The notes under the pieces are model-generated. The model was not told where the DNA came from and made no database searches. It saw only the letters and a list, made by a program, of their open reading frames with translations. Source: Ignavibacteriales bacterium (GTDB lineage: Bacteria; Bacteroidota; Ignavibacteria; Ignavibacteriales; Melioribacteraceae). Taken from it: a DNA stretch of 9,268 bases. Position numbers and translations under genes: made by a program. The stretch lies in the NCBI GenBank assembly GCA_020059785.1, contig JAGVBL010000422.1, positions 1-9,268 on the forward strand, written 5' to 3'. Positions 7,258-9,268 of this stretch are shown here, in pieces (position 1 is the stretch's first letter; the number at the start of each line of letters is the position of its first letter).

Positions 7258-7273
7258 TTTTTATCGATAAAAA
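7258..7273. repeat. 16-bp palindrome over the GH13 translation start region
   Basis: TTTTTATCGATAAAAA is a perfect palindrome centred on ATCGAT. It begins one base upstream of the GH13 start codon and covers the place where a Shine-Dalgarno would lie. It is built of A/T runs, so part of the symmetry may be chance. Confidence 0.35.
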
Positions 7274-7355
7274 TTTTTACTGGAAGATTGATTATTCCGA
7301 TAATTACTGATGTGAATATAAGTAATAATGCTCACTCAATAAACTTCCAAACTGA

Positions 7356-7376
7356 ATCATTATTAATGATCATTAA
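7356..7376. promoter_or_regulatory. Overlapping palindromes: candidate operator between the GH13 gene and mutS
   Basis: TTAATGATCATTAA at 7363-7376 is a perfect 14-bp palindrome. It overlaps a second dyad, ATCATTA (7356-7362) with TAATGAT (7364-7370). The result is three alternating half-sites of the same 7-base word in 21 bp. It lies about 100 bases upstream of both divergent start codons. The symmetry is seen; regulator binding is inferred. Confidence 0.4.
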
Positions 7377-7423
7377 ATCTTGCCGCTGCGAAAACTTAAT
7401 TAAATAATAGGTTCTCATTCAAA

Positions 7424-7452
7424 TTGTTATTAGTTACCTATTCTCGTATATT
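7424..7452 (+). promoter_or_regulatory. Candidate sigma-70-type promoter for mutS
   Basis: TTGTTA (7424-7429, 4/6 match to TTGACA) and TATATT (7447-7452, 5/6 match to TATAAT) are separated by 17 bases. Transcription would start near 7459, leaving a leader of about 19 bases before the mutS ATG. Such a match is not rare in AT-rich DNA, so position and spacing relative to mutS are the main support. Confidence 0.4.
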
Positions 7453-7477
7453 TTTAGCCCAAATTTTACATAAACTT

Positions 7478-9268
7478 ATGTCAGTAACACCATTAATGGC
7501 GCAATATGCACGGATTAAAGAGAATTATCCTGATGCAATTCTTCTATTCCGTATGGGCGATTTCTTCGAAACATTTGAAGAAGATGCAAAGATAGCATCG
7601 AAAGTACTTGGAATAACACTAACCAAGCGTGCCAACGGTGCAGCAGAGGACGTTCCGCTCGCCGGATTTCCGCATCATGCTATTGATAGTTACCTTCCAA
7701 AGTTAGTCCGTGCCGGTTATCGTGTTGCCGTGTGTGAACAGCTTGAGGATCCTAAATTTGCTAAAGGTATTGTTAAACGTGACGTAATTGAAGTTGTTAC
7801 ACCGGGCGTTTCATTTAATGATAAGTTGCTTGATCATAAAAAGAACAATTACCTGCTCTCAATTTATTTGGAGGATGAAATTGCGGGACTTGCATTCAGC
7901 GATATCTCAACAGGTGAATTCCAGACTTTCCAGATTTCAAGAAATGAATTGAATCAGCAGATCGGCTCAATAAATCCTTCAGAAGTTTTGATTCCGAAAA
8001 GATTCAAGAATGAACTCGAACCAATCATTTTGAAATTTTCACATAACGCAAGAATAACAAAAATTGACGATTGGATTTATAATTACGACTATGCTTCAGA
8101 ACTTTTGATGAATCACTTCAACACTAAGACACTAAAGGGATTCGGTATTGAAGGATTGGACTCTGCAATCTGTTCTGCCGGTGCAGTGCTTAATTATCTT
8201 AGGGAGACACAAAAAGCAAATCTTCCTCATATAAATAAAATTTCCCGTTACAATCCTTCCGATTACATGCTGCTGGATTTTTCTACAAAGAAAAATCTCG
8301 AAATTACTTTTTCTATGAATGAAGGTGACCGCGAAGGAACGCTCATTTCAATTCTCGATAAAACAGAAACTGCAATGGGCGGAAGAATGCTTAAGAAATG
8401 GATCCCCGCACCTTTGATTAAGCTAGAACCAATCCTAAAACGACAGGAATGCGTTGAAGAATTCTATACAAACAAAGCACTCAGAAAAAATTTACAATCT
8501 AAATTAAGCGAAATAGGCGACCTCGAAAGATTAACTTCTAAAATATGTACGGGAAGAGCAAATCCGCGCGAAATGATAAATGTAAAAACATCTTTGAAGA
8601 AAATTCCACTGATTAAACAACTTCTCGATCAAACTAAAGTAGAAACTCTTCAATTAATCAATCAAAAACTCCACTCATTGGAATGGCTTGTAGAAAAAAT
8701 TGAACTTGCAATTTCTGATGATCCCCCTTTAGCAGTTTCGGATGGTGGTGTTATTAGATCTGGCTACAATCCTGAGTTAGATGAATTGAGAAGTCTATCT
8801 ACAAATGCTAAAGACTGGATTACAAATTTACAGAAAACGGAACGCGAACGGACAAAAATTTCTTCTCTTAAAGTTAGCTATAACAAAGTTTTTGGATACT
8901 ACATCGAAATCAGCCACGCTAATAAAGATAAAGTACCTGACGATTATATAAGAAAGCAAACTCTTGTTAATAGCGAGAGATATATTACACCCGAATTAAA
9001 AGAGTATGAAGATAAAATTCTTAATGCAGAAGAAAAAATAGCCAAACTTGAATTTGAATTATACGACCAGGTAAGGAACAATGCATCAACTGCATCTAAA
9101 GAGATACAGGAGAATGCTCAGCTTGTTGCAATGCTCGATTGCTATCTTTCTCTTGCAGAAGCGGCAGATGAGAATAAATATATTAAACCTGTGCTCAATG
9201 ATTCAGATCGAATCGAAATTATTGAAGGACGTCATCCGGTTGTAGAACGGATTCTTCCGCCCGGCGAA
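7478..9268 (+). CDS. mutS: DNA mismatch repair protein MutS, 3' end off the window
   Basis: Open from the ATG at 7478 to the right edge: 597 codons of an expected 850-890. The N-terminus SVTPLMAQYARIK is typical of MutS. The mismatch-recognition motif is intact: RMGDFFETF, with F29 and E31 matching the Phe-x-Glu pair that stacks on the mispaired base. Domain I runs to about residue 115, the connector to about 250, and core and lever regions follow. The highly conserved YNKVFGYYIEI begins at Y468 and leads to VPDDYIRKQTL and RYITPELKEYE in the lever/clamp region. The fragment ends after IIEGRHPVVE, just before the Walker A region, so the ATPase and dimerisation parts are outside. The Phe-x-Glu motif points to MutS1, not MutS2. 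No Shine-Dalgarno precedes the start; the alternative M7 has none either, and the family N-terminus favours M1. No frameshift or stop is seen. Confidence 0.96.
   Translation, partial: MSVTPLMAQYARIKENYPDAILLFRMGDFFETFEEDAKIASKVLGITLTKRANGAAEDVPLAGFPHHAIDSYLPKLVRAGYRVAVCEQLEDPKFAKGIVKRDVIEVVTPGVSFNDKLLDHKKNNYLLSIYLEDEIAGLAFSDISTGEFQTFQISRNELNQQIGSINPSEVLIPKRFKNELEPIILKFSHNARITKIDDWIYNYDYASELLMNHFNTKTLKGFGIEGLDSAICSAGAVLNYLRETQKANLPHINKISRYNPSDYMLLDFSTKKNLEITFSMNEGDREGTLISILDKTETAMGGRMLKKWIPAPLIKLEPILKRQECVEEFYTNKALRKNLQSKLSEIGDLERLTSKICTGRANPREMINVKTSLKKIPLIKQLLDQTKVETLQLINQKLHSLEWLVEKIELAISDDPPLAVSDGGVIRSGYNPELDELRSLSTNAKDWITNLQKTERERTKISSLKVSYNKVFGYYIEISHANKDKVPDDYIRKQTLVNSERYITPELKEYEDKILNAEEKIAKLEFELYDQVRNNASTASKEIQENAQLVAMLDCYLSLAEAADENKYIKPVLNDSDRIEIIEGRHPVVERILPPGE

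Noticed and set aside
1..9268. Mobile elements, CRISPR arrays, tRNA or rRNA genes, defence islands
   Set aside because: No regularly spaced repeats, terminal inverted repeats with a transposase, cloverleaf or rRNA-like stretches, or defence-type genes were seen. Genes fill most of the window and all look like chromosomal housekeeping or metabolic functions.

Overview
The window looks like ordinary chromosomal DNA from an AT-rich bacterium. The style of the proteins (an NfnAB pair, a very large cytoplasmic GH13 protein, a standard MutS) reminds me of the Bacteroidota/Chlorobiota/Ignavibacteriota group, perhaps an Ignavibacteria-like organism. This is inference from memory of protein families, not a search result. 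Shine-Dalgarno sequences are clear in front of three genes and absent in front of two. I see no transposase, integrase, tRNA, rRNA, CRISPR array or phage gene.

Layout. (1) Positions 1-845, minus strand: the 5' part of a response regulator gene that runs off the left edge. It has an intact receiver domain followed by what looks like tandem Lrp/AsnC-type (RAM) ligand-sensing domains, with no DNA-binding domain in the visible part. (2) Positions 846-1222: a divergent, very AT-rich intergenic region with inverted repeats. One 9-bp inverted repeat sits next to the response regulator's ribosome binding site. (3) Positions 1223-3594, plus strand: nfnA and nfnB, overlapping by 4 bp and closed by a strong intrinsic terminator at 3603-3632. 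Together they encode the flavin-based electron-bifurcating NADH-dependent reduced ferredoxin:NADP+ oxidoreductase. (4) Positions 3648-7256, minus strand and convergent with nfnB: a 1202-residue GH13 (alpha-amylase superfamily) protein with large uncharacterised N- and C-terminal regions. (5) Positions 7257-7477: a divergent intergenic region with palindromes and a plausible promoter. (6) Positions 7478-9268, plus strand: the first 597 codons of mutS, cut by the right edge just before the ATPase domain.

The genes do not form one pathway. NfnAB balances NADH, NADPH and ferredoxin pools, the GH13 protein acts on alpha-glucans (possibly storage polysaccharide), MutS is DNA mismatch repair, and the response regulator is an orphan here. 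I found no convincing new multi-gene system. The items most worth a second look are the receiver-RAM-RAM regulator and the unusual architecture and active-site motif of the GH13 protein.
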